Source of the DNA: Prevotella sp.
GTDB taxonomy: Bacteria > Bacteroidota > Bacteroidia > Bacteroidales > Bacteroidaceae
Assembly: GCA_017449025.1 (NCBI GenBank)
Contig: JAFSKJ010000055.1
Location: 1 to 39,419 of the forward strand
Reading direction: 5' to 3'
DNA: 39,419 nt
Positions within the stretch are counted from its first letter, which is position 1. Each line of letters starts with the position of its first letter. Positions 17,190 to 24,352 of this stretch are shown piece by piece. Position numbers and translations under genes: made by a program. Under the pieces are notes generated by a model that saw only the letters and a list, made by a program, of their open reading frames with translations, searched no databases and was not told the origin of the DNA.

Positions 17190-18689
17190 TTAGAATTCCG
17201 CCGATTTTGGTGTCCTTGGGAAGGGAATAACGTCGCGAATGTTCTGCATTCCTGTTACAAAAAGGATAAGCCGCTCGAATCCGAGTCCGAATCCGGCGTG
17301 TGGGCAAGAACCCCATCTGCGTGTGTCGAGATACCACCACAGTTTGTCGGTCTCCATGTCGCGGCGCTTAATTTCTGCCATGAGCTTGTCGTAGGACTCT
17401 TCGCGGACGGAACCGCCGATAATCTCGCCGATTTGCGGGAAGAGGACATCGGTGCCCTGCATGGTGGGTCCGGGAGCCACGCATCCCTTGTAGCCTGTTG
17501 AGGCCTGGGGCTTATTGGCCTCATTGGTCTTATTGGCCTCATTGGCGTCACAAGGAGTATTCTGCTTCATATAGAAGGCCTTGATGGCTGTTGGGTAGTC
17601 GGTCATGATGACGGGCTTCTTGAAGTGGTGCTCCACGAGGTAGCGCTCATGCTCTGAAGCGAGGTCGTCGCCCCAGTTGCATGGGAACTCAAACTTATGT
17701 CCGTCGGCGATGGCCTTCTGCAGGATTTCTATTCCCTCAGTGTATGGCAGGCGTACAAACGAATCCTTGAGCACGCCCTCCAGTCGGTCAATGAGAGTCT
17801 TGTCGATCATCTTGTTGAGGAACTCCAGGTCGTCCTTGCAGTTGTCGAGTGCCCAGCGCACGCAGTACTTGATGAAGTCCTCTTCCAGATCCATCAGCCC
17901 TTCCTGGTCAAGGAAGGCGACCTCTGGCTCTATCATCCAGAACTCAGCGAGGTGCCGCGGGGTGTTGCTGTTCTCTGCCCGGAACGTGGGTCCGAAGGTA
18001 TAGATGGCTCCAAGCGCCGTTGCTCCCAGCTCACCTTCGAGCTGTCCAGAGACGGTGAGCGATGTCTGCTCTCCGAAGAAGTCATCGTCGTAGATGATCT
18101 TTCCGTCCTCATCCTTCTTCAGGTCATATAGATTCTTGGTGGTTACCTGGAACATGTTTCCGGCACCTTCGCAATCGCTGGCCGTGATGAGCGGAGTGTG
18201 GAAGTAGTAGAAGCCATGCTCATGGAAATAGGTATGAATGGCCATGGCCATATTATGGCGGATACGCATTACAGCTCCAAAGGTGTTTGTGCGCAGGCGC
18301 ATGTGTGCATTCTTACGCATGGTCTCGAACGACTGTCCCTTTTTCTGCATGGGATAGTCATTGCCGCAGAGTCCGTAGATTTCAATAGCCTTTGCCTGAA
18401 TCTCCGATGGCTGACCAGCGGCAGGACTCTCGACAAGTGTTCCCTCTACACAGATGCAGGCTCCGGTGGTGACATCCTTAAGAGAAGGCTGCGACTCAGG
18501 TGCAGCACACCCGGTAACAGTCAGTTCGGGGTCGACCACAATCTGCACATTCTTGATGGTTGAGCCATCGTTGAGGGCAATGAAGTCAACGTTCTTGCTG
18601 GTTCGGTGCGAGCGCACCCAGCCTTTAACACATACATCCTTTCCGTATTCGGTGCTTTTCAGCACATCTGTTATCTTTGTTCTTTTCAT
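17190..18689 (-). CDS. asnS: Asparaginyl-tRNA synthetase
   Basis: A 499-residue class IIb synthetase that charges tRNA-Asn in the cytoplasm. The N-terminal OB anticodon-binding domain (about 15-125, [10 protein letters not shown]) precedes the catalytic core. Motif 2 is present ([20 protein letters not shown]), as is motif 3 ([12 protein letters not shown]). Between them, at about residues 374-411, sits an insertion containing [14 protein letters not shown]. Relatives I know have a short loop of about ten residues at that point (KxNEDGKTVAAMDVLFP), which makes this protein some 30 residues longer than usual. The insertion is encoded by a 9-bp tandem repeat. Core motifs are intact, so I expect it to be active. 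It follows rluB and purB on the same strand. Confidence 0.93.
   Translation of the reverse strand: MKRTKITDVLKSTEYGKDVCVKGWVRSHRTSKNVDFIALNDGSTIKNVQIVVDPELTVTGCAAPESQPSLKDVTTGACICVEGTLVESPAAGQPSEIQAKAIEIYGLCGNDYPMQKKGQSFETMRKNAHMRLRTNTFGAVMRIRHNMAMAIHTYFHEHGFYYFHTPLITASDCEGAGNMFQVTTKNLYDLKKDEDGKIIYDDDFFGEQTSLTVSGQLEGELGATALGAIYTFGPTFRAENSNTPRHLAEFWMIEPEVAFLDQEGLMDLEEDFIKYCVRWALDNCKDDLEFLNKMIDKTLIDRLEGVLKDSFVRLPYTEGIEILQKAIADGHKFEFPCNWGDDLASEHERYLVEHHFKKPVIMTDYPTAIKAFYMKQNTPCDANEANKTNEANKPQASTGYKGCVAPGPTMQGTDVLFPQIGEIIGGSVREESYDKLMAEIKRRDMETDKLWWYLDTRRWGSCPHAGFGLGFERLILFVTGMQNIRDVIPFPRTPKSAEF
17510..17545 (-). repeat. 9-bp tandem repeat inside asnS
   Basis: Four 9-bp units (minus strand CCAATGAGG, CCAATAAGA, CCAATGAGG, CCAATAAGC) encode the Asn-Glu-Ala/Asn-Lys repeats of the AsnS insertion. 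The period keeps the reading frame. The unit is related to, but not identical with, the CCCATTAGC units near cvfB. Confidence 0.85.
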
Positions 18690-18700
18690 TTTTCTTTTTT

Positions 18701-18721
18701 GGGGCTAATGGGGCTTATGGG
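18701..18721 (-). repeat. 9-bp repeat units in the asnS leader
   Basis: On the minus strand CCCATAAGC, CCCATTAGC and CCC lie directly before the T-rich stretch upstream of the asnS ATG (18689), in the 48-nt gap after rluB. They are the same family as the arrays at 8469 and 8925. Confidence 0.8.
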
Positions 18722-18737
18722 AAAAGCCTTGATTATT

Positions 18738-20156
18738 TTATTCGTAGGCTCCCATGCGGAGGCGGTCAACCTCCTCTTCTGTTAGGTAGCGCCAGTCGCC
18801 GCGGCGCAGGTTCTTCTTGGTAAGCCCTGCAAACTGCACGCGGTCGAGCTTTATCACCCTATATCCGAGGGACTCGAATATTCGGCGTACGATGCGATTC
18901 TTCCCTGAGTGGATTTCAATGCCTACCTGTTTCTTGTCTACGGGGTCGGCATACTGTATGTCATCGGCCTTGATATCTCCATCTTCCAGTGTGACACCTT
19001 CGGCAATCTGCTGCAAGTCGTGTGCCGTTACGTTCTTGTCGAGGAAGACGTGATAGATTTTCTTCTTGAGGAACTTGGGATGTGTGAGCTTCGATGCCAA
19101 GTCGCCGTCGTTGGTAAGCAGTAGCACGCCGGTGGTGTTACGGTCAAGGCGCCCTACGGGATAAATACGTTCCGGGCAAGCGTTCTTGACCAGGTCCATG
19201 ACAGTCTTGCGCTGCTGTGGGTCGTCGCTGGTTGTCACGTAGTCCTTGGGTTTGTTGAGCAGCACATACACTTTCTTCTCAAGTGTTACCGGATCATCGT
19301 GGAAGCGGATCTCGTCGGTACGCAACACCTTGGTTCCAAGCTCTGTCACCACCTGTCCATTGACAGTTATGACACCAGCCTGTATGAACTCGTCGGCCTC
19401 GCGGCGGCTGCACACTCCGGCATTTGCAAGGAACTTGTTCAGACGTATAGGCTCGTTAGGGTCGAAATGCTCCTCTTTATACTCGATGCGCTTCTTCAGG
19501 CTGTACTTGGCGTTGGGGTCGTAGTCGGCTGTACGCTGGCGCTTGTTGAACGGCTTGTTGCCGTATGGCTTGTTACCATAGCCTCCAGAGTAGGGCTTGT
19601 TGCCAAATGGCTTGTTGCCGTATGAGCCGTCCTGCTGCTGGTAGCCTCCGCGCTGCTGGTAGCCTCCGCGCTGCTGCTGTCCGTAGGTTGGGCGCTGCTG
19701 ATAGCCGCCCCGCTGCTGCTGTCCGTAGGCCGGGCGCTGCTGGTAACCTCCGCGCTGCTGCTGATAGCCTCCTCCATTCTCGCCACCCTCCTGGTTGAAA
19801 CGTGGGCGAAAGTTGGGACGCTGCTGATAGCCGCCACGCTGCTGTTGCTGGTAGCCACCACCATAGTTATTGTTGTTACGCGGACGAAAGGTGGGTCTCT
19901 GCGGAGCTGCACTCTGCAATCCGGCTCCAAAGCCCTCGGGGCGGAATCCGCCTTCGTCTTCAGCGTTCTTACGGTTAAATGTGGGACGCTCGCCGTTGAA
20001 AGGACGCTGTCCTGTGTGTATACGCGGACGCGGTGAGCGCCCGGGGCGATAGTCTCTCTGATAGTTTCCTGAAGTGTTTCCTGACTGGTATGCCTCCCGG
20101 CTACCACCTGTCTGCTCAGCAGACTGCTCTTCTTGTTTCTTCTCTTCGTAATCCAT
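18738..20156 (-). CDS. Pseudouridine synthase (RluB/RsuA family) with Gln/Arg/Gly-rich N-terminal tail
   Basis: A 472-residue protein. Residues about 237-470 form a normal RluB/RsuA-type enzyme: an S4 RNA-binding domain (IRLNKFLANAGVCSRREADE, about 237-285) and a catalytic domain with GRLDRNTTGVLLLTNDGDL, where Asp338 is the catalytic residue. It converts a uridine of rRNA, probably 23S, to pseudouridine. The first 236 residues are low complexity, rich in Arg, Gly, Gln, Tyr and Asn, with repeated GGYQQR/RPxYGQQQ blocks (98-175) and GNKPF/GNKPY blocks (180-203). Such tails are known on several Bacteroidetes RNA enzymes and probably bind RNA or phase-separate; that is inference. It lies between purB (88 nt gap) and asnS (48 nt gap). 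Confidence 0.88.
   Translation of the reverse strand: MDYEEKKQEEQSAEQTGGSREAYQSGNTSGNYQRDYRPGRSPRPRIHTGQRPFNGERPTFNRKNAEDEGGFRPEGFGAGLQSAAPQRPTFRPRNNNNYGGGYQQQQRGGYQQRPNFRPRFNQEGGENGGGYQQQRGGYQQRPAYGQQQRGGYQQRPTYGQQQRGGYQQRGGYQQQDGSYGNKPFGNKPYSGGYGNKPYGNKPFNKRQRTADYDPNAKYSLKKRIEYKEEHFDPNEPIRLNKFLANAGVCSRREADEFIQAGVITVNGQVVTELGTKVLRTDEIRFHDDPVTLEKKVYVLLNKPKDYVTTSDDPQQRKTVMDLVKNACPERIYPVGRLDRNTTGVLLLTNDGDLASKLTHPKFLKKKIYHVFLDKNVTAHDLQQIAEGVTLEDGDIKADDIQYADPVDKKQVGIEIHSGKNRIVRRIFESLGYRVIKLDRVQFAGLTKKNLRRGDWRYLTEEEVDRLRMGAYE
19542..19865 (-). repeat. Coding tandem repeats of the RluB-like tail
   Basis: Degenerate DNA repeats encode GGYQQ(Q)RGGYQQRPxYGQQQ and then GNKPF/Y units. The unit length varies but is always a multiple of three, so the frame is preserved. 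Arrays like this can change copy number between strains. Confidence 0.75.
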
Positions 20157-20244
20157 GATGTTCTCTCCTTTTCAGTTGTTTTTATTGATATTATAATTAG
20201 CCTCACGGCTGGTTGTTGATTCTGGTTGGGTTGTCTATGGCTGA

Positions 20245-21594
20245 TTAGATGCCAGTATATGTGTCGGGGGTTATTGCCATCAGCTCTGCTTTTACCTCGG
20301 GCTTCACGTCGAGGGTGTCGATAAACTGATGTATCGTCTCGGGCGTCATGCGCTCGTTTGTTCGTGTCAGGGCCTTCAAGGCCTCGTACGGGTTGGGATA
20401 TGCCTCACGGCGCAGTATGGTCTGTATGCCCTCGGCCACCACAGCCCATGTGTTGTCAAGGTCTTCCTTCAGCTTCTGCTCATTAAGGATAAGCTTGCGC
20501 AGTCCCTTCAGCGTAGAGTTAAATGCAATGACGGCATGTCCCATAGGCACACCGACGTTGCGCAGCACTGTCGAGTCCGTAAGGTCGCGCTGCAGCCTGC
20601 TTACTGGCAGCTTCTGTGCGAGGAACTGCAGCAGTGCGTTGGCTATTCCGAGGTTTCCCTCCGAGTTCTCGTAGTCAATGGGGTTCACCTTGTGTGGCAT
20701 GGCGCTGCTTCCCACCTCTCCAGCCTTGATTTTCTGCTTGAAGTAGTCCATTGAGATGTACATCCAGAAGTCGCGGTCCAGGTCGATGACAATGGTGTTG
20801 ATGCGCCGCATGGCATCGAAGAGTGCGCCAAGCCAGTCGTAGTTGGAGATCTGCGTGGTAAACTGTTCGCGCTCCAATCCAAGCTTCTCGCCAACGAACT
20901 TGTTTCCGAACTCTCTCCAGTCGTACTGCGGGTATGCCACATGATGGGCGTTGAAATTGCCTGTAGCTCCGCCGAACTTAGCGGTAATAGGGGTGTCCTT
21001 AAGCGAGCGCAACTGCTCCTCAAGGCGGTAGACGTAGACCATCACCTCCTTGCCCAGGCGTGTTGGCGAAGCGGGCTGTCCGTGGGTCTTTGCCAGCATG
21101 GGCACATTCTTCCATGCCTCGGCATAGTCGTTCAGCTGCTCTATCAGCTCTTCAACAAGCGGATAGTACACCTGCTCCAGCGCTTCCTTGACAGACAGTG
21201 GCACGCTGGTGTTATTAATGTCCTGCGATGTAAGGCCGAAGTGTATGAATTCCTTGGCTTCTGCGGGGAAAGCGCTGATTGTGGCAAGCTGCTCCTTGAT
21301 GAAGTATTCCACGGCCTTGACGTCATGGTTGGTTACCTTCTCTATCTCCTTCACCCGTTCTGCATGCTCAGGTGTGAACTTGCGGTAAATATCGCGCAGC
21401 GGCTCAAAGAGGCAGCAATCGAAGTCTTCGAGCTGCGGCAATGGCAACTCGCACAGTGCGATAAAGTATTCGATTTCCACTCGTATGCGATAGCGTATCA
21501 ACGCATACTCCGAAAAGAACTCGGTTAAGGCTGCTGTCTTGCTTCTGTAGCGACCGTCAATAGGCGAAACGGCTGTCAACGAATTTAATTCCAT
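20245..21594 (-). CDS. purB: Adenylosuccinate lyase
   Basis: A 449-residue fumarase/aspartase-superfamily enzyme that acts twice in purine synthesis: it splits SAICAR to AICAR and adenylosuccinate to AMP, releasing fumarate each time. It has the N-terminal SPIDGRYRSKT, the KTHGQPASPT block with catalytic His171, and the family signature SSAMPHKVNPIDYEN (about 296-310) carrying the catalytic Ser loop. Length and motifs match the long, E. coli-like PurB form. It lies downstream of a tRNA-Val gene on the same strand and starts the purB-rluB-asnS run. No strong promoter is visible in the 88 nt between them. Confidence 0.93.
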   Translation of the reverse strand: MELNSLTAVSPIDGRYRSKTAALTEFFSEYALIRYRIRVEIEYFIALCELPLPQLEDFDCCLFEPLRDIYRKFTPEHAERVKEIEKVTNHDVKAVEYFIKEQLATISAFPAEAKEFIHFGLTSQDINNTSVPLSVKEALEQVYYPLVEELIEQLNDYAEAWKNVPMLAKTHGQPASPTRLGKEVMVYVYRLEEQLRSLKDTPITAKFGGATGNFNAHHVAYPQYDWREFGNKFVGEKLGLEREQFTTQISNYDWLGALFDAMRRINTIVIDLDRDFWMYISMDYFKQKIKAGEVGSSAMPHKVNPIDYENSEGNLGIANALLQFLAQKLPVSRLQRDLTDSTVLRNVGVPMGHAVIAFNSTLKGLRKLILNEQKLKEDLDNTWAVVAEGIQTILRREAYPNPYEALKALTRTNERMTPETIHQFIDTLDVKPEVKAELMAITPDTYTGI

Positions 21595-21682
21595 ATATAA
21601 GATACTTGTCTTCTTCTCCTTTTCCTGTCAAACTGAAATCCGCAACCTCAAAACGGCTGCGGACAGGCATTTTTTGTGTTTG

Positions 21683-21757
21683 TGGGCGCTGACGGATTCG
21701 AACCGCCGACCCTCTGCTTGTAAGGCAGATGCTCTAAACCAGCTGAGCTAAGCGCCC
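21683..21757 (-). tRNA. tRNA-Val (anticodon TAC)
   Basis: 75 nt on the minus strand, GGGCGCT acceptor arm paired with AGCGCCC plus discriminator A, no encoded CCA. The D arm GCTC...GAGC, the anticodon arm TCTGC-CTTACAA-GCAGA with TAC, and the TpsiC arm with GTTCGAATC are all well paired. Identical to the gene at 23984-24058. Confidence 0.95.
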
Positions 21758-21779
21758 CCTCCCTTTCTGTTTGCAGCTG

Positions 21780-21787
21780 CAAAGGTA
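21780..21787 (-). promoter_or_regulatory. -7 box for the first tRNA-Val gene
   Basis: On the minus strand TACCTTTG, a perfect TAnnTTTG, lies 22 nt before the mature tRNA 5' end. The second tRNA-Val gene has the same box (24077-24084). Confidence 0.7.
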
Positions 21788-21919
21788 CGCAGTTTTTTTT
21801 ATTCCACCAAATTTTTCTCTCACTTTTTTAAATCAATCTGTTATGGAACGACATTATTTCCCTCGCGCGCACGTACATATAATTATATATATAGGGAATA
21901 TCGTGCTGTGCGGTTGAAA

Positions 21920-22045
21920 ACGGCCTGAAAGGCCAATAAGCACATAGCCCAAGGCAACACCCTGGGCTATGCAGGGCGTATTTACTCACTTCCGTGTACC
22001 CAAGGCGCTGCCCTGGGCTAAGTGCTTGTTGGCCTTTCAGGCCGT
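21920..22045. repeat. Large cruciform-type palindromic repeat
   Basis: The outer arms of 24 bp (21920-21943 and 22022-22045; start ACGGCCTGAAAGGCC) pair with one G-T position. Inside are two smaller hairpins: ATAGCCCA/TGGGCTAT (21944-21970) and CCCAaGGC/GCCcTGGG-like pairing (about 21998-22020). The result would be a four-way junction as DNA or a branched RNA. It lies in the 320-nt gap between the ACT-domain gene (whose stop is at 22079) and tRNA-Val. Repeats of this GGCCTGAAAGGCC / CCCAGGGC type are, as far as I know, dispersed in Bacteroidales genomes. Confidence 0.75.
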
Positions 22046-22078
22046 TGCTTACACATGGCCCTTGGAGGTTAGCGCCCC

Positions 22079-22504
22079 CTACAGTCTGTAAAGTGCGCTA
22101 TCGGCAAGCAGCTCTACGCTCTTGTCCTTGAGTATGCGCTCACATGCCTCCAGGTCTGTGGGACGGATGATTACATGCGCCACGTCGCCATTGGCAAATG
22201 AATACATATATTCAATAAACACTCCGTTGTCAGAGAGGTACTTCAGTACTACTGCCAGCGAGCCGCTGGTGTTCGGACAAATGAAACCGATGACATCCGT
22301 TATCTTGACTGCGAAGTGAGCCTCCTTTAGCACCTGGTATGCACGGTCGGGGTCGGAAACAATGCAGCGCAAAATTCCAAAGTCGCTGTTGTCGGCTATA
22401 CTCATGGCCGAGAGGTTTATTCCGGCATTGCCAAGCACGTCGGTCACCTCGGTCAGTCGCCCTGATTTGTTCTCTAAGAAAATTGATAATTGCTTTGCTT
22501 TCAT
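22079..22504 (-). CDS. ACT-domain protein (tandem ACT)
   Basis: A 141-residue protein made of two ACT domains (about 1-70 and 71-141). The first opens KQLSIFLENKSGRLTEVTDVLGNAGINLSAMSI and the second has a SGSLAVVLKYLSDNGVFIEYMYSF pattern. ACT domains bind amino acids or related acids as regulators. It lies 53 nt downstream of the paaK-like gene on the same strand. In Bacteroidales this pair is often linked to aryl-pyruvate or aryl-acetate metabolism, so a role as sensor for that pathway is inferred. Confidence 0.85.
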   Translation of the reverse strand: MKAKQLSIFLENKSGRLTEVTDVLGNAGINLSAMSIADNSDFGILRCIVSDPDRAYQVLKEAHFAVKITDVIGFICPNTSGSLAVVLKYLSDNGVFIEYMYSFANGDVAHVIIRPTDLEACERILKDKSVELLADSALYRL

Positions 22505-22557
22505 ATAGATAGGTTTTTTAGGGTTATCAATAGAATTGTTTTTTTGTTGGCATGGAG

Positions 22558-23856
22558 TTAAAGCTTGCGGTTGTCTATCACACGCTTGGCCTTACCTGTG
22601 GAGCGCTCAATGCCCTTAGGCTCTACCAGTCTCACCTTGAATCCTAATCCAATAACAGAGCGCAGCTCGCCCTCGAGTTTCTTCTGCAGCCCTACCATCG
22701 TCGACATATCGTCGGTGAAGTAGTCTTCCTTCACCTCCACCTTCAGCTCGCTGGTGTCGGTGTTGTTCACACGGTCTACGATGAGCATGAAGTGCGGCTC
22801 GAATTCCTTCTGCTTGAGGATGACGTCCTCTATCTGCGACGGGAACACGTTGACACCACGTATGATGAGCATGTCGTCGCAACGGCCGAGTATGCGGTCC
22901 ATGCGCACGAGTGTGCGCCCGCACTTGCACTTGTCGTAGTGCAGGGCCGTGAGGTCGTGGGTACGATAGCGCAGCAGCGGCATGCCCTCCTTGGTGAGAT
23001 GGGTGAAGGTCAGCTCGCCGTAAGTCCCTTCTGGCAAGGGTTCGCCCGTCTCTGGGTTGAGAATCTCCGGATAGAAATAGTCCTCGTTCAGGTGTGTGCC
23101 GTGCTGGCACTCACATTCGAAGCCTACGCCCGGTCCTGCAATCTCCGACAGGCCATAGATGTCGTATGCCTTGATGCCTAACTGCTGTTCCAACTTCACT
23201 CGCATGCTTTCCGTCCACGGCTCGGCTCCAAAGGCGCCAATCTTCAGCTTGAACTCTTCGCGGGGCCACTCGCTCTCGCCCATCGCCTCTCCAAGGAACA
23301 TGGCGTAGCTTGGCGTGCAGCAAAGCACCGTGGCTCCAAAGTCGTGCATCAGCGTTATTTGCTTCTGGGTATTGCCCGACGACATGGGTATCACCGAGGC
23401 GCCGATATTTGTGGCACCGTCGTGGGCGCCCAGGCCACCAGTGAACAGGCCATAACCGTATGACACCTGGAACACATCGTCCTTCGACGCACCGTATGCT
23501 GTGAACGCGCGCGATATGGCCTCAGCCCACATTGACAAATCCTTACGCGTATGTAGCACCACCACGGGTTTTCCGGTAGTGCCGCTCGAAGCGTGTATGC
23601 GCACTATCTGGCTCATGGGCACAGCAGCCAGTCCGAATGGGTAGTTGTCACGCAGGTCAAGCTTGTTGGTGAAGGGCAGCTTCGTAATATCGTCGATGCT
23701 GCGAACATCGCCCGGCTCAAGTCCAATCTCCTGGAACTTCTTCCGGTAAAAAGGCGTGTTATGATACACATAGTCCACCATCTTTACCAGACGGCGGCTC
23801 TGAATCTCGCGAAGCTGTTCACGATCCATGCACTCAATACTTGGATTCCAAATCAT
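22558..23856 (-). CDS. Phenylacetate-CoA ligase family protein
   Basis: A 432-residue adenylate-forming enzyme of the PaaK family, which activates phenylacetate (or related aryl acids) with ATP and CoA. Visible motifs are SSGTTGKPVV (90-99), YGLSEIAGPG, a PLLRYRTHD core, and RMDRILGRCDDMLIIRGVNV with the hinge. The pair CKCGRT resembles the Cys motif of anaerobic PaaK forms. The frame stays open 36 codons further upstream, but that extension overlaps the promoter (TACCTTTG at 23919-23926), and MIWNPSIECMDREQL is the family's usual start. Genes for indolepyruvate oxidoreductase, often nearby, are not in the window. Confidence 0.88.
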   Translation of the reverse strand: MIWNPSIECMDREQLREIQSRRLVKMVDYVYHNTPFYRKKFQEIGLEPGDVRSIDDITKLPFTNKLDLRDNYPFGLAAVPMSQIVRIHASSGTTGKPVVVLHTRKDLSMWAEAISRAFTAYGASKDDVFQVSYGYGLFTGGLGAHDGATNIGASVIPMSSGNTQKQITLMHDFGATVLCCTPSYAMFLGEAMGESEWPREEFKLKIGAFGAEPWTESMRVKLEQQLGIKAYDIYGLSEIAGPGVGFECECQHGTHLNEDYFYPEILNPETGEPLPEGTYGELTFTHLTKEGMPLLRYRTHDLTALHYDKCKCGRTLVRMDRILGRCDDMLIIRGVNVFPSQIEDVILKQKEFEPHFMLIVDRVNNTDTSELKVEVKEDYFTDDMSTMVGLQKKLEGELRSVIGLGFKVRLVEPKGIERSTGKAKRVIDNRKL

Positions 23857-23918
23857 AAGTCTGTTTTTTCTGTTGGTTATTAATAAGTGTGTTTCATTAT
23901 TATTGGATTTTATAGGGG

Positions 23919-23926
23919 CAAAGGTA
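23919..23926 (-). promoter_or_regulatory. -7 box for the paaK-like gene
   Basis: On the minus strand TACCTTTG, a perfect TAnnTTTG, lies 63 nt before the chosen ATG (23856). Its position within the extended open frame supports the shorter start. Confidence 0.65.
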
Positions 23927-23950
23927 GTTATTTTTTCTGAAACCACAAAA

Positions 23951-23979
23951 TAAAAACGCGACAATTTTCTTGTCGCGTT
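23951..23979 (-). terminator. Terminator of the second tRNA-Val gene
   Basis: A perfect 10-bp stem AACGCGACAA / TTGTCGCGTT with a 5-nt loop, followed on the minus strand by TTT. It starts just 4 nt after the tRNA 3' end. Confidence 0.85.
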
Positions 23980-23983
23980 TCTG

Positions 23984-24058
23984 TGGGCGCTGACGGATTC
24001 GAACCGCCGACCCTCTGCTTGTAAGGCAGATGCTCTAAACCAGCTGAGCTAAGCGCCC
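23984..24058 (-). tRNA. tRNA-Val (anticodon TAC)
   Basis: 75 nt on the minus strand, identical in sequence to the gene at 21683-21757, with the same cloverleaf and TAC anticodon. It has its own promoter box (24077-24084) and terminator. Confidence 0.95.
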
Positions 24059-24076
24059 TTTTTTCGTAAGCGGGTG

Positions 24077-24084
24077 CAAAGGTA
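24077..24084 (-). promoter_or_regulatory. -7 box for the second tRNA-Val gene
   Basis: On the minus strand TACCTTTG lies 18 nt before the mature tRNA 5' end, in the same context (GCAAAGGTAC on the plus strand) as at the first tRNA-Val. Confidence 0.7.
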
Positions 24085-24171
24085 CTACTTTTTTTTCATA
24101 CCGCCAAGAGTTTTCGCACTTTTTTTGAGATATGTTCTTTAAAATCGTTTTTCTGTAGGTACGCGACAACC

Positions 24172-24293
24172 AGTGGCACTTTACAATCTTAAAGTGCCAC
24201 TCCTCATCATGCATGTTTCACGCCATTTTTTATGAAGAATTTACGTGTCAGAGGTGTCAGTGGTTTTTGCTTATTTCGTACTCGCGCTCGAGG
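24172..24293. repeat. Dispersed palindromic element, copy A
   Basis: A perfect 12-bp hairpin AGTGGCACTTTA (24172-24183), 6-nt loop, TAAAGTGCCACT (24190-24201) is followed by a conserved tail: GCATGTTTCACGCCATTTTT (24211-24230), TGTCAGAGGTGTCAGT (24246-24261) and a TCGTACTCGCGCTCGAGG end. Both long strings recur exactly at 38868-38887 and 38905-38920. It fills most of the 294-nt gap between the tRNA-Val and the mutL stop. A further GGATGTGG/CCACATCC hairpin follows at 24292-24317. Confidence 0.85.
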
Positions 24294-24352
24294 ATGTGGT
24301 GCTTTATGGCCACATCCCATCGTTGGATAATATGGCTTGTCGTTTCGCTTGA

